Assembly: GCA_942159475.1 (NCBI GenBank)
Contig: OW804095.1
Span: 70,522,773 to 70,586,772 of the forward strand
Length of the DNA: 64,000 nt
Source: Sthenelais limicola
Lineage: Eukaryota > Annelida > Polychaeta > Phyllodocida > Sigalionidae
Direction: 5' to 3'
Below the pieces are notes generated by a model. It had not been told where the DNA came from and searched no databases. It saw only the letters and a list, made by a program, of their open reading frames with translations. This document shows positions 34,041 to 47,219 of the stretch, in pieces (position 1 is the first letter of the stretch; each line of letters starts with the position of its first letter). The translations under genes were made by a program, and so were the position numbers.

Positions 34041-34698
34041 ATATATATAAAACCATTGTTGTAATCATCATATTTCTTATAGATAATGTAATACAAAAAT
34101 ATGTGTTTACTGTTATAGATATAAAAAATCGACTTCAAACAGTTGTGTCTTAATCGTCCATGATGGGCAAAGAACGGATCATTTCGCGGTGAAGTAAGCG
34201 GACACAACTGAACAACCATTCAATTAATACCAGATAAAGAGGGCAATGAAGCAGCAATTTTATTGATGGACCTTCGGTGATGTAAGACTGTATTACCGCA
34301 GCATATGAAGCAAATAATGTATTGTAGTCTGAAAGTAGAGCTTTTACACTAGACTGCAATGATCGGTGGAGAGGGTTGGGCATGCTGATATCCATACTAT
34401 CCAACACGAAGGGATATTTTGAAGTACTGTAGATACATGTTTGTTCAGTGAATTCTTCCCATGGCCACCTATAATATTCATCTAAAGAAGATTTATAAGC
34501 GCCTATTACCATATCGGTTCTATATCATTACCATGGTTATGTTGCTCTTCCTTGCATTTCTTTCATTCCTCATTTTCCTACTTATTTCAATAGGTTGTTA
34601 GGAAGACTGGTTTATTATAAACATCATAATTACAACCCTACATTTACTACAAGCTACTACATTTCGTCTACATGGCTTTATGGCTTGGGGGTGTATGA
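34041..34698. other. Intergenic, nothing recognised
   Basis: AT-rich. Minus frames (34034-34219, 34150-34512) have no recognisable domain. Confidence 0.35.
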
Positions 34699-34739
34699 CA
34701 ACCTTAGGCAGAGACTAAAAGGATTAATAATCTCCATTT
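34699..34739 (+). repeat. Copy 4 of the dispersed GACTAAA-GATTAAT motif
   Basis: CAACCTTAGGCAGAGACTAA followed by AAGGATTAATAATCTCCATTT. It lies about 700 bp from copy 3, in the same orientation. Confidence 0.6.
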
Positions 34740-34750
34740 CACGGGATTAT

Positions 34751-34795
34751 GCACCAGCAGTGCACCAGTCGTGCACCAACTGTGCACCAGCAGGC
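34751..34795. repeat. Fourfold TGCACCAGCAG-type tandem repeat
   Basis: Four adjacent units of GCACCA plus a variable pentamer (GCAGT, GTCGT, ACTGT, GCAGG). Confidence 0.85.
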
Positions 34796-35259
34796 CAGAG
34801 ATGCCTCTCACCGGGGCCTCTCATTAATCCTTCCATACACATGGATCGGATCTTTTAGGAATATACAATAGAATGTCGGGTATTTGTATCGTATACCAGA
34901 CGTTCTATTGTCCATTCCGAAAAAAACTACCATATATAGTGGCCAGACCAACTTTGTATCTAGTCCTTCCGGAAATAAATCCTTTCACCATGGATATCCT
35001 CATGTTGTCCACCCTTGTCCTCCGCTTAACCCTCCTCCGCCTATGTTCCTTCCCTTGTCTCCTTCCACTCAGGCCTCCTCGCCACAGAACCAGCCGCATC
35101 TATCCTCTCACACACGTAGACCAAGGCCTGCTGCTGCTTTTGCTGGAGACGTGTTAGCATATTGTTGCCTTGTTTGACTTTCAATTACAACCCAGGAGCC
35201 AGCTCTCAGCAGGCCTTCACACTCTGTCCCAGCCCCATGATAAATCCCACCTAACCTAA
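34796..35259. other. Intergenic, nothing recognised
   Basis: Pyrimidine-rich on the plus strand. Overlapping frames in two phases at 34873-35177 indicate composition, not coding. Confidence 0.35.
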
Positions 35260-35570
35260 TACCTCGCGCACAAATTAATCCTCACCAATACGTAGATTAA
35301 AACGCCCATTATGCTCGCCAAATAAATGTTCTAGGGCCTTTATTGCCGACCAGAAACGTTTCAATCTCTACGCCATGCCTCTTGATAAATGAGTGTAATT
35401 TCTGCTCTGCCAGAACATGTCGGAGCGTAATTTGTAATTTTGCCGAGAGGGGCGCGAGCGAGGAGGGGTACATAAATAACGCCCCCTCCACAATGGAGCG
35501 GTCCACTGCGCACGCCGTCGGCGCAGGATGCGCAGTAATCGTTCTTATCATTGCCGGCAACTAATGGTAG
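35260..35570. promoter_or_regulatory. GC-rich motif-dense intergenic patch (candidate enhancer or promoter)
   Basis: An island of higher G+C in AT-rich DNA, with CCTTTATTGCCG (Cdx/Hox-type), AAATAAATG, ACATAAATAACGCCCCCTCC (TATA/GC-box-like, about 35470), and an antiparallel GCGCACGCC/GGATGCGCAG stretch. Opposing frames (35309-35560 minus, 35343-35564 plus) overlap. Function is inferred only. Confidence 0.3.
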
Positions 35571-37177
35571 AATAAAGCTGGGATTGACTTACGGATGTAA
35601 TAATATTCCTTTCAAGTTATTGGAAGTCTCTTTTTTGCACACCCATACAGATAGAATGGTTCGGATTGCAATTCATAAGAACTCTCCTTAAGAATGTTAG
35701 ATGTTGAAATTTTGAGAAATTTGCTTTTGAAGAGCAATTATCAATGTGCAGCAGAACATATATAGGGATTGACCAAAACCATTAAAAACAGGTTTTTAAT
35801 ATTATTGGGGTTTCTGTTTTGATTGCTGAATTGTGTGTATCAATCTTGTTTTATATCAGGTATACATAAGTTGACATCCATTTCATAGTAAATATATTCA
35901 TTTTTGTAAGTACTGAAATAAATGAATGGCGTGCCGTGCGAAATCAAAAAGCTAATTGGCTTCCAATCTTAGTACCATCATCTGCAGTCCTTTGCGTGTA
36001 GCCTACAACAAGCTTTTTCTACTAAAAAAATAAACTACACGCGTAGAACCTTGGTAATTTATGGAATAGAAAAACTATTCATTGGTGGTTGTAGCTTCTG
36101 CATCCAAGCAGTCAGATAATATCAGAAAAGAGTCTGTTGAAAATTCCCATTTAATAATTTGGGCCACATTTTCATTAACTCCTTTTAATGGGCGAGGTAT
36201 GGCATAACACAATCTCATATATATCTGTACCACCATGTTATATTAGTCCGTGTTGAGTAGGCCTACGTATGGAAGGGTGAACCTCAATTTCCCCAAAAGT
36301 GTATATCGTATTAAATCCAACGTGTGCATTAGAAATAATAATAAGTATAATAAAATAGAACCTAGATAAGGCGGAAATAAAGTCGGACTTGCTTACTATA
36401 ATATAAGTGTTCAATACATGTATTGTGGTGCAAGTGGATGGTTTACTTTAGCCTTCCTGAAGTCGAAGGCTCCTGACAAAATCAGGAAATACTCCAATCC
36501 CGTCCACATTTCATCTTCACCAAGTGATGTCACTCTGATCAAACCTATCGTATTACACACTAAAACCCTCTCTGTCACCAGACATATGTCACCTTAAAGA
36601 GGCGCATGGTGAACCTTTATGTGGGATGTTCAGTATCTAAACAAGTCTGGTAATCTTATACTATAAGGCTAACTAAAAGGTCGCCGGAACTGGTGAGGGT
36701 GCCGCAAGGGTTAGGCATTAAAGCTCACAGGTATAACCAGCTGCTCCCGATCACCTTTATGGCAGTGAGGTCAGCAGTAGCGGGGGGATATTCCTATTTG
36801 GAATTATTTCCAAAGAAGAATTTTATGGTAGGTTCCAAAAGGCGAAAATATAGATATATAACTGCAAGCACATTTATCAATATATCTTGAGAGCAATAAG
36901 AAGGAAATAGTTTTACTTTACATGCAGTTAAAAGCAAGATGTATCAATGGGAATGGAATTGTTCAATTTATAGTCCAGAAAATTAAGCTGTATTCTCGCC
37001 AGATTTACTCATGTTATGACATGCAACGCATGAAAACAATCACAATCACACAGGATTACCTGATTATCCCGTTAAATTTCTGGCTAATAAAAATATTTCT
37101 TAAAAAAAATGACTAAGGACAGAATGTACTTCTCCTGTTGTATATATGCCTATTCAAGAATTTAAAGTCGAATGGGC
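35571..37177. other. Intergenic, nothing recognised
   Basis: AT-rich non-coding sequence with one TAGGCCTA octamer at 36258. Confidence 0.4.
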
Positions 37178-37345
37178 TGAGAGGAAAAGGGCCGCCCGTA
37201 AGCAATAATAAGTGAAGCCACCACAGGAAAGGATTTCAGCGGGTCTGCAAAATATAAATGCCCTGTAGCAAAAACAAACGGACGACATCCTCCATAATTT
37301 AGGTGAAATGACTTTTAGATGCGTTGGGAAAAAACGGAACAACAA
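37178..37345 (+). repeat. Old relative of the TTAA-flanked MITE
   Basis: Aligns by eye over about 165 bp with the interior of the element at 62266-62608. Shared anchors include GCAATAATAAGTGAAGCC versus GCGATAATAAGTAAAGCC, GCGGGTCT versus GCGGGTCT, ATATAAA, and GCGTTGGGAAAAAACGGAAC versus GGGTTGGAAAAGAACTGAAC. The left edge TTTAAAG near 37161 may be a degraded terminus. No clear right terminus was found. Confidence 0.6.
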
Positions 37346-37599
37346 TTACATTTTATATCATTTCCAGAAATTGGACAATCATTTTACAAATTAATATAAG
37401 ATATCTCCATCTGCGGATTTGTATTCGCAGGTCTTCCAGGAACACTTATAGCTACTTTGTAACCGATGGTAACTGGGAGTGCAGGTTTAACATTATGAAT
37501 ATTAATATGGGTAAACTAATTGGATAATAATCAGCTAAAAGTTTGATGACGAGCAATAATTCTCAACTAGATATATCCATTGATTTACGTGTGAAGATG
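37346..37599. other. Intergenic, nothing recognised
   Basis: Short AT-rich interval without repeats or coding potential. Confidence 0.35.
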
Positions 37600-38060
37600 A
37601 AGAAGACAAATGGTGAGTTGCCCCCACGTCCGAGCTCACTTTGACCCTGTACATGCCCTTTTAACTTCTTACATTACAACCCTCATGTAGGTGATGAGCA
37701 GAGTCAACATAACATCACTTGCACACATAATCACCTCCTTCGTCTCTTTATTATTTAATAAATGCTCGTGTCACCGCCGTCTGACTAATGTTCAATATGC
37801 CGATGAGGCTCTAATTTATGCCTTGGTGGCTCGCTTTGTACCCACACAATTGATCATGGTCCACTGACAGAATTTCCCACTGGAAAGCTGTCCTAGGACA
37901 CGCCTGAAACCCGCTCTGCGGGTCATAGGTTATGATAGATGATTTGGTGCTTATCTTTATAATTCGATTTCTGTATATTCTGCTTGCACCAGCGAGCAGA
38001 TATAAGGCTAGGGTTGTAAATCAGTCCTATCATAACACCTGGCTGCTTATTTCTCCAACT
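37600..38060. promoter_or_regulatory. Motif-dense intergenic patch (candidate enhancer)
   Basis: Balanced composition with CTTTATTATTTAATAAATGC (about 37746, Cdx/Hox-like), CACTTTGACC, CAATTGATCATGG, GCTTATCTTTATAATTCG (GATA plus homeodomain-like, about 37951) and AGATATAAGG. Non-coding. Inference from motif density. Confidence 0.3.
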
Positions 38061-41000
38061 GTACATGTATGCGAAACGTGAGTTTTCCTATGTAGTTTTG
38101 ATAGTGGCATTCTGAGTAAATACAGCAGTGGCAGATTGGGATACGTTGGTGTGAAAATTATCAAAAGTGGGGATAGCTATGGGGTAAATACAAATAGATA
38201 TTTTCCAAATTGGCACGATTCATTTCAGAGTTTCTGATAAAATGTTTATTACTCGTTAAGGAGCCGTACGACTGCACTGTAATACCTGGATAAATAAGGT
38301 TTAGACACAAAATAACCCCACAAAAAATGAACATGAAATGCACATTGTTGATGTGTAAATTCCACCATGTAGAACAGATAGTCTACACCGTAAACCGCAG
38401 AACAACAAATGCGATGTTAGAGGAGAGTCGTTCCAAACATCATTGATCGGAGTGAAGTTTCAAATAAATACTACTACCCGCGTAGAAAAACATATAATAT
38501 TTCAAACATAGATCGGCACTATTCGCAATGTCCGATTGGCCGCTATAACATGTGAATGGCGTCTTTAATCCACGCTCATAGTCACGAGACAGATTTGTAT
38601 ATTATCTGAAAATTCTAATTTCCTACATAAACTGTCTAATTTACCTTTGAAAAATATATTCATAAGCTATACGCATTGATTACATATCACGACCATTATC
38701 ACATAGATGTTAGGATACTAGTAATTTAATGCTTTAGTACTCTAGATTAGTGAACCTTTAAAACGAGGAGATTACAAAATCATTCTCCTCTTGACGCTTG
38801 CTGAGTGGAATGAGCTCATAACGTGACGCCACCTCTTGGCAAATTACAAAAGCGCAGCAGGACTCCAAAATAAACATTTAGTTCTGATACTGGTCGCTGA
38901 AATAGAGACAAACAAATCCTCCTGAAATAATCCTCACGTGTATCCGTAGGGACTATTCTTTCCCCGTGCAGTGACGGTGAGGAAAATAGCTCTGTTGTAA
39001 TTTAATGCATTTGTATTGTATACAGTATTGGTTTTAGAGAAGTGTTTTCATACTAATAGTTATTTTCCATACCAATAAAACATGCAGCTTTGAAAATAAT
39101 CCAACACACGGGAGAATAACTAGTCCTGGTAAAAAAAAGTAAAAAGAAAACAAAAGACGGAGATAATCAATAACCATGAGGATGTATTTGGTTACTTAAA
39201 TTAACCACAATCGTTATCGAATTTTACCAAGCGATCATCTTACAGATGCGAAATAAAAATGTGTATTTTATGTTCATTTCATTTGCAATTCATATCTCAT
39301 TTAATTCCAAGTCATTTACGACTAACGAATTTATATGATTTGCATCAAAGCAACGAATCCAAGATTACAAAGTATTCTGACTGGATTCTGATTTGGTCAA
39401 CATTTGATAGCGTTATGTCATCATAAGTAAACGAAGTGTTGTCTAGACATGGATAATCGGCCTGTACACATGTGCATCTGGATAGATCAAACAATAAATA
39501 TGCCTATGAAGTAGTCGCAATAAGAAATTACATAATAATACTCCACTTTACAGGTTACGCCATGTTCTTATCACTAAGGACTGGCGTCTGCGGCCTGGAG
39601 AATTTGATGGAAAGTGCCATATGGTATTTCCATTACCATGTTATCGTTAGCTGATACAATATAGTTGATTATCTCTTGATAAATATCCATGGTTAGAGTC
39701 GCTTTATGTAAGGTAAATGACGTTGGCAATGCACCAGCCTCAGACTGTGTGTATATCAAAGTCGTAAGTAGTATATGAAAAGGAAGAATAGCATCTGGTT
39801 TTAGGCTTGCTCTTGATATGTTGCGCGGATCAGACAACGTAGATCTATCGTGATTTTTTTTAATGAATTTAAGTGATGCAATAATTCTCAAAATTAAATT
39901 CCAGTCATTACTATAAGACAGCTTTGTTTTTCCTGTCGACCCCACGTGGGCTAGGGGAAATGACACTTTCAATGACCCTTCAATAGTCGGTGGCTGCCTT
40001 CCTGCAGTCATGTTATCACACAATATGACAGTGCTTCACCCACCTGATCCCAATCCTGACAATAATAAAAGATAACCCTCCAACATGGGGACCAGCACGC
40101 GACCCAAGACCCCCCTGGCACAGGGGTGTAAATCAGACGTAATATACCCCTGCAAAGTGAGTGACTTCTCCACCCCAACAAGCCCGAGCCCCCCTTGGAG
40201 ACCACTACGCACCCTTATGACAAATTAAGGTAATATAAATGGAAGGCAACAAAGAGGAGCTGACAAGTTGCCCCACTGCTAGCTGTTGCAGGTGTTTCGC
40301 ACTGTCGCTCCCCATCGCAAGCGATGCTTTAATGGGCTAATTGTGAAAATACTAAACAATACCATGCATTTCTCGCCACTTGGTCCAATTGTCAGCTCGC
40401 AAGTGGGGGGTCTTGTATGCTAACTCTCCCCAAGGGCACCCGTGACTTTGAAAAGTTTTTACCAGTTTTTTTTCTAAATAGATTGCAATGAAAATGAACC
40501 TTCACTCCACTTTTTTTGCCATCATGTCGACTTACCATTATACGCATGTCAGTGACTTAAAAGCATGTAAATGACTTGCTGTGTTGATTTCTGACGTAAG
40601 ATTTAATGAATGAAAATAAAACACTTAGTTGGGAGAAGCATGACAAATATGGCGTTCGTGTATAGATTGACTCCATTATTCCAAATTGGTTAAATTTATT
40701 TATTGATTATGCTAGTGAAAGTTTTGTTGGTATTATTATTATCATTTATTTCATCATTCGATCAATTTTTTAGTACAAGTACAACATCGAGGCAATCAAA
40801 CTACTTCTACGTTCGCAGCTTTCCCAATTATACCTTTAATTAATCTTACAGGATAATCTGACTAATCTCAACCAGATTCTACACTAACAGTAAAGACTCT
40901 TTATTATACACGCATTGCTATGAAAACAACGTATCTAGAGTGATTTACGCATGGTGCGTATTTCACTAGTGATTTACGTGGCGTTGTCATGGCAACCAAT

Positions 41001-41759
41001 CTGTTTTTTTGCTAAGATTACCGGTAAAATTCAAATTTATGACTCGATTTTTTTCTATTTTCATGATTGAAAGCATGTATAATAAATCTGTTAACTAACT
41101 CACTGGTTTCAGTCGCTTAGAATATACCAACTCGTTAGTTAACCTGTATTTAATATTCTCCATGTCACTATAACTCAACATACAATTCGATCTTTTACCG
41201 TCTGCTTATGTACATTTATATTTTAAGCAAAGCGTGCATGCATGCATACATACATGGATATATATATACTAATTTCGAACAAAAAAAATAGCTTGGTTTA
41301 GTGTGTATGTTAATAGCATAAAATGTTATGCCCCATACACAATGTTCGCCATGTATTTAGTCTTAATATTATTACGGTCGATTTATGCTTTACTTCTTAA
41401 AAAAATATCATGATGATAGGATTCAATTTATTACAAAAGTGACAAGGAACATCTCTACTAATTTGGTCAGTTATGTATAGTTGATCATCTTTTAATGACT
41501 GAATGGCCAACTATTTTTCACCAATTCATTCATAGAATTTCAAATCAGTCGATTTAACCAGTCCAAACTGACCTTTCAATAGATAATTTTCCATGGTGCC
41601 ATTTCTCTTCTAGGTCCTATTATTGTAGACGACCAGGAAGGCACCTAGTCCCTATAGGGACATTAGCCGGAGACCCTGACTCAGTATTATGCCTATTTAT
41701 GAAGTAGTGTTAAATTAACCATGTACAAATGGGAGGAGAGTGAGGGCTTCGTGCCAGCA
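38061..41759. other. Intergenic, mostly featureless
   Basis: AT-rich with no recognised gene; the 149-codon minus frame at 39574-40023 has no known domain. A GC-richer stretch lies at 40230-40450. A GCATGCATGCATAC microsatellite is at about 41240. A 14-bp perfect palindrome GTCCCTATAGGGAC is at about 41649. Confidence 0.4.
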
Positions 41760-42130
41760 AAAAGACAATGATGACCAACGGAGGCAAGAGGCTGGCCTCT
41801 CTGTCAAGGGTCAGGCCCCGGCATATGGCCCCGTGGCAGGGCACTGAACACTGCACTGCCTCTAGTATTAATCAAAATGGATGACAAGCAGAGCGGTTAA
41901 AACGAGATCTGTAAGTGTAATGAGTGAAGGGTTTAAGGCACTGACAGATTTCCCGGCACGTGTGAAGAGAATGGAATGAATTTTAGAAGCCCTCTAAACA
42001 TCGCTCGCCTGGTGGCGCTTAATATCTGTCCCACCTGTCTGCCATTGGTTTGCATTAAGATTTGGATCACTTCCTGTTAGGGGAATCTTCTCTCCGCAGT
42101 TTACTATAAAAGTCGACTTTCGGCTGGATG
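41760..42130. promoter_or_regulatory. Motif-dense intergenic patch (candidate enhancer)
   Basis: Balanced G+C with TATTAATCAAAATGGATGAC (TCF/homeodomain-like, about 41867), CTGTCCCACCTGTCTGCC (E-box, about 42026), CACTTCCTG (ETS, about 42069) and GGCGCTTAATATC. No coding potential. Inference only. Confidence 0.3.
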
Positions 42131-45100
42131 ACTTACTCAAATAGGTATTACAATGGTTAGGGAATGAAAATAATGATTAAAACATAATACAACATGGGTC
42201 ATTTAACTTGTTTCATATGTTTTGAACACTGGGTCTAACTGTTGTTATAATCATAGTTAGTAATTATATTTTTGCTATACCGCCGGCTATACCGATACCC
42301 GTAGGGCACATCTATTATATGAGGACATTTACTTATATCTAATAAGTATAACCTTTACAATAACTCTGGCTCCTAGTCATCTTTCCAGGATCAGTATAAT
42401 GATATGAATTATATGATTTAATTGATCAAATATGTGAATATTTATAGAAATTCAAAATTATGAAATCCCTCTCTTAAGAAACGTTACCTTTTAATAAAAC
42501 ATTTTGGTACATAGCCTATTTGTTTAAAAAATAAAATGTTGCAAGCAACACACATCGTAATAAATTGGACTTACAAAGCACCGATTACATTTTCAATCAA
42601 AGTGGATGTTCCTTTATAATCAATGGGAAATTACTTACAAAGGGAAAAAACGTTTTAATTTGGTCTGGGTCCCAAATAGGAGTCAGCCGGTCAAGGTTCA
42701 TCCCTTGTTGCCCCTCACTAGCCATTCTCAACTCTTTTATTTTGCCATGTTCCAAGCGTGCTCCTTTATTGAACATAATTTATTTTTTTCAATAGGCCAA
42801 GAACATGCTGTGCAGGTGGTCCTGGTACTGGTACAAACCTTGGCGAAATCGCAGCTAATAAAAGACAAGGAAACCGTCGCGATAAATGGCCGGCAAACCA
42901 AGCGTGAAGTGACACTGCGCATGCGTTGCGCAGCTCAGGTGCGCAGTGAATACTCTGAAGGAAGGGGTAGCTTGCACTGGCCTGCACTAATTACAAGTTG
43001 GGAACAACACAAGACACATGGAGACGGGGTTCATGCTGTTTCTAGGAGAATGCAAAGAAGAGGCGGATCTCACTCGCTCCGAGTCGTAATCACCAATTGT
43101 CTGCTAATATGATTAGACTTGATTGAAAGACCGGTCCCTGAAATTATGACATGTCTTGACAGATTAACAGAGGCTGGTCTCCTTAGAGAGCCCTGTAATT
43201 TACCTCAGTATTTTGACAGCCTGATGGCAATTGGAGCAGATTGCTCTGCTCTCCTAAGACCAATTTTCAAATCTATATTTCCTTTCCGACCGTTTTATCC
43301 AAGAACAATTAGATTGTAATCCTGTGGAGGGTCAATGGGTGCTACTTTGCCAGCGGATATTGAAATAAAAGGTAGAATTTAGGACCGGAGTATGTGATAA
43401 GGTATATTAAGGGCCGCAGTGGTCATCAAACCCTTCATCATCTACGTCAGTGCGACCACCATTTATCCGTCCATCATTTCCGTCCAGTTGGACTATCTTG
43501 TATCCGAGTTATCCAAGTGGGGAAACTGTTTGCATGCAATGCAACAGAATTCGATGCAAAATTAATATTTAGCAGTGAATAATGGCATTGAAAATATTGA
43601 TTATTTTGAACAATATTGTACAATACAATGTATTATATGTGTAACAACAACAAGAGATTAGGCGATGGGGAACATTACGCTGATAGGCCTATACGTTAAT
43701 AAGTTGTGGAAAAGGTTTAATAAATAGCATGTGTAAAGTGTGAAGGGGCGGAGAGAAACAAATGAAAAGAAAACGAAGTGTAGTTATAAAATAAACCGTC
43801 AGTTTATGTTTACGAAAGTTTTACTGACTTTTTGCAACATGCTATTCACAAGGAAAGCCCATAGAAAGCAACCTATGAAAGAATTCTCTTTGACATCGCT
43901 CTTTTTTCCGCAAGATATGCCATCCAAGCTAATTTATCATGTTTTGCTTCATTAAGCATTTACGTAAGCCCTTTAGACTTCAAACCAGGCAATAATCCAA
44001 GTTAAAAAATGGCATTTTTAGAATTCATCTTGTTAGATGTCAAATGTCACATGGACATAACAATGCGATCCTATGATTGGAGTAAATGAGATTAGGATTT
44101 TTTTCCAACTGTTGGGTTCAGCCTCTTGGTGGTAAAAAGACTTTATTGATGGTTTTATAAGTGACTATCTGTCACCTGCATAGGTTGAGGACAATAGACA
44201 TGTATTTGTTTAAACCCAACACGTCGGGGGCTCGTGCATGCTCCACCCTATTCTCAATACGGTTTTGGTAACACCACCTGGTCTGAATGGGTAAGTGGTG
44301 GCCCCAAAACGACAGGCAAGGAGGGACCGGGGTAAGGGTGACTGAGGGCCATGGGAGATGGGGTAACATTGCTTGCTTGACTTGGTTTGCGGGTAGGAAG
44401 AATTTCGGGTAAAACTTTCAGAAACAAAAGTTTGAATAATGCAAGAGTGCATAGACAACGAGGGGAGACCAAATACAAATGTGAAATAAATTTGTGCTCA
44501 CACGTGCAAACATGAAAAGAAATGAAGAACGATATTTTAAAATGTATGGACTTTGTTAACAATAAAGGGTGAAAGGCGTTGAATTGGGCCTTTCCTTTCT
44601 GTTGGAACCAAATTGTGACAAAAAAGAACACGCACTCCCATAATATAAACCACCTATGAGGGAAAAGAAATAATCTTCTTTAATATTTCTATAAAATTTC
44701 TTTAAAATTTGGCGCGTATGTTTGACATTATTAAGCCCTTTATCATTCATTTCAATGGGAAATCAAAAGCTCTATCACAATTTAGTTTTGAAAAGGTATA
44801 TGGCGCCAGTCGGAACTGACGGCAATGCATAGGTCAGGGTGACAGGAAGGAGAGCCTGAATGAAAGGAATCATATTGCCCGCCCATTGAGAAATAAGAGA
44901 TTCTCTAATTCATTATTCATGGCTGCGATGTACTCCTGTCCTGTCGCCACCGCGTTCTTATTTAGAATACACTGAGATTGACAAAATTAATGTAGACAGG
45001 AGAGTGATATCTCAAACTCGTCCAATTTCTGAACGGTCATAATTATTCTTGACGTTTTAGACATAATTCCTTTTTTAACTTCCCCAATACATGTATATTA

Positions 45101-46379
45101 TATGTAAACTTTGATATGTTTTGTGTATGGATCTACTCGTAGAAATCTTTGTGGTACTGAATAATTATATCATATTATTAATAAGATGCAATTACATTGA
45201 ACATCAAATAACACATCTCGGTAATGTAATTGACAATATGCAAAGGCCAGTGAATTGCCATGGATGAACTATGGCAAATTGTTTAATATTCATTTAAGTG
45301 TTAACAGTCTGAAAAAACCTTCAAAAATGAAAACGGGGTTCGGCGTAATGTTTAAGAATCCCAACAAAGCATTTAACACGAGTAAGACCTTGTCCAAGTC
45401 AACATGCATCCACTCTGAGTAGTGAAACTGTCGCACTAGCGATGCCATTCTTCAAAGAGTCGCTAATTGAAACTCACACAATGACATTAGGAAAGGCGCG
45501 CAGTGAGCAACACATGTTCCAACAGTATGGGGTCTGATGCATCCCCACCAGCCAAGTTAAACATGTATAGATCTAATGCTAATGACTGAGTCAATATGAA
45601 ATTCCATATTTGAGCCTTTTATCTCTATCATCATCAACACATGTTTCCGTGGGTGAGAATCAGTGGCTTTAAAGTAATTATAACCCCGAGGGGAATATTG
45701 CGTATTATTCATGACATCTGTCAGTCCCAATCATAAAGTGTATATACAGGGATTCTGGACTCCTTTGTTTATATAACACTTTAACGGGTGTTGATATTAA
45801 TATTATAAGTTTGTATAGATAAGTCTATGAACATAGAATGCATAGTTATGGAAAAAATATTGAACGGAGGTACAATCCACATAGACTCCTGTGAAGTGGT
45901 ACATGGGCTAGTTCTAAATGTTACTACTTGTTCACTCACTTAAGTTTTGCATACGATAAAGTTAAAAATACTTGTATTAGGAGATACACAAATCCTTTGT
46001 AACATTATTTTGAATACTGTATGATTCAATGCTGAACAAAATGATTTGTTAATCCCATAAATGTGTAAATAATTGGTTTATTTTAAACACTGTTAAGAAG
46101 TTATACATGAGACCCGGGCTACTAATAAAAATATTGATTGTATCTAAACAATGTACCCTATTTTTCATTTAATAAATATTTCCAATTGAAATCAAAATCA
46201 TGGTCTAAATCCAAAAGCTATTTTGTAGTAGATTACTCTTAAAATCATTCATAAGTACCGGAAATGTCGCTTGTGGGAAAAAGGGCGATGGGAATGTTTT
46301 GTCGGACACAGAACACGCTTCGAAAAGCTGGAAGATTATGAAAATTAATGGTAAGTAATTTCAGTCATGCCACAACAGC
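42131..46379. other. Intergenic, no gene recognised
   Basis: AT-rich with scattered GC-richer patches (42850-43090, 44800-44960, 45380-45560). The 168-codon plus frame at 42606-43112 overlaps frames on the other strand and has no domain. One TAGGCCTA octamer lies at 43684. Confidence 0.4.
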
Positions 46380-46700
46380 GTCGCGCGTACATCGAGATTT
46401 TCATCACAACCGCAGTGGACCGACTTAATAAGACGCTCTCAATTCAAATTCAATTTTCTTCGCACCGTTCTCATCATTTCCCCATGCTTTATTTATACAC
46501 GTAGGGGATTATCCGTGACGTCATGATAACCCAAAGATAGGTAAACCAAAACCATAAACACAGCTCATATTCACAACCGCCCCCGGCAGCTCGTCAAAAC
46601 AAACTTATGTGTATACCATCCCACATGATTTATGCCAGCGTGAAATCCCATCTTCGGTGACGTTGTTTACCCACGGGCCTGAATAGAATCATAAATCCAT
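46380..46700. promoter_or_regulatory. CRE/GATA/Fox/Runx motif-rich patch (candidate enhancer)
   Basis: Contains CCGTGACGTCATGATAACCC with a full CRE (about 46515), AAAGATAGG, ACCATAAACA and TTGTTTACCC (Fox-like), AACCGCAGTGG (Runx-like), and GCTTTATTTATAC. Its composition is CpG-containing compared with flanks. Regulatory function is inferred. Confidence 0.35.
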
Positions 46701-47219
46701 ATAACGAGACATATACCCCCTTCAATGGATGTCCTAAGCATGGTTGAACAGTTGTGTTAGGCCCCAAAACCCAACACTCCACGACTAAGCGACAGCAGCC
46801 ATAGACACAGTTACATTTGTCTAAGGATTAGTCAACTTATCAGTCCTGAATGGCAATCGTTGGGGCTTTGTTTGCTTTTGGATTTTGCATGCTATTATTT
46901 TTATGATTGGGTATTGTGACTTGGTTGTTTGTTCAGACCATCTTTCTTTACATAAACTAAGCAGTTTTCATTCTTATTTGTATAAAATGGGTGATATGAA
47001 TTAATCAAGGCATTTGTTGTCAATCTGGAGTTTTTCAATTTTGTCGAAAGGGAAAACAAATAAATCTGTAATTCAAAAAATAATGGATTTTTGCCTACAA
47101 ACAATAAATCTCACAATAAAAACACCAAATCCGCCGCACACGTCCGTGTTAAAACAAATAATACGTTGATTTCCTGACTGTGAGCTGACGAGAAATCGCC
47201 TTTTCACTTCTTTACAACA
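46701..47219. other. Intergenic, nothing recognised
   Basis: AT-rich. The short minus frame at 46901-47104 is without domain. Confidence 0.35.

Noticed and set aside
39574..40023. 149-codon minus frame
   Set aside because: No recognisable motif or gene context. Treated as chance.
42606..43112. 168-codon plus frame
   Set aside because: No domain. Frames are open in three phases over the same stretch.
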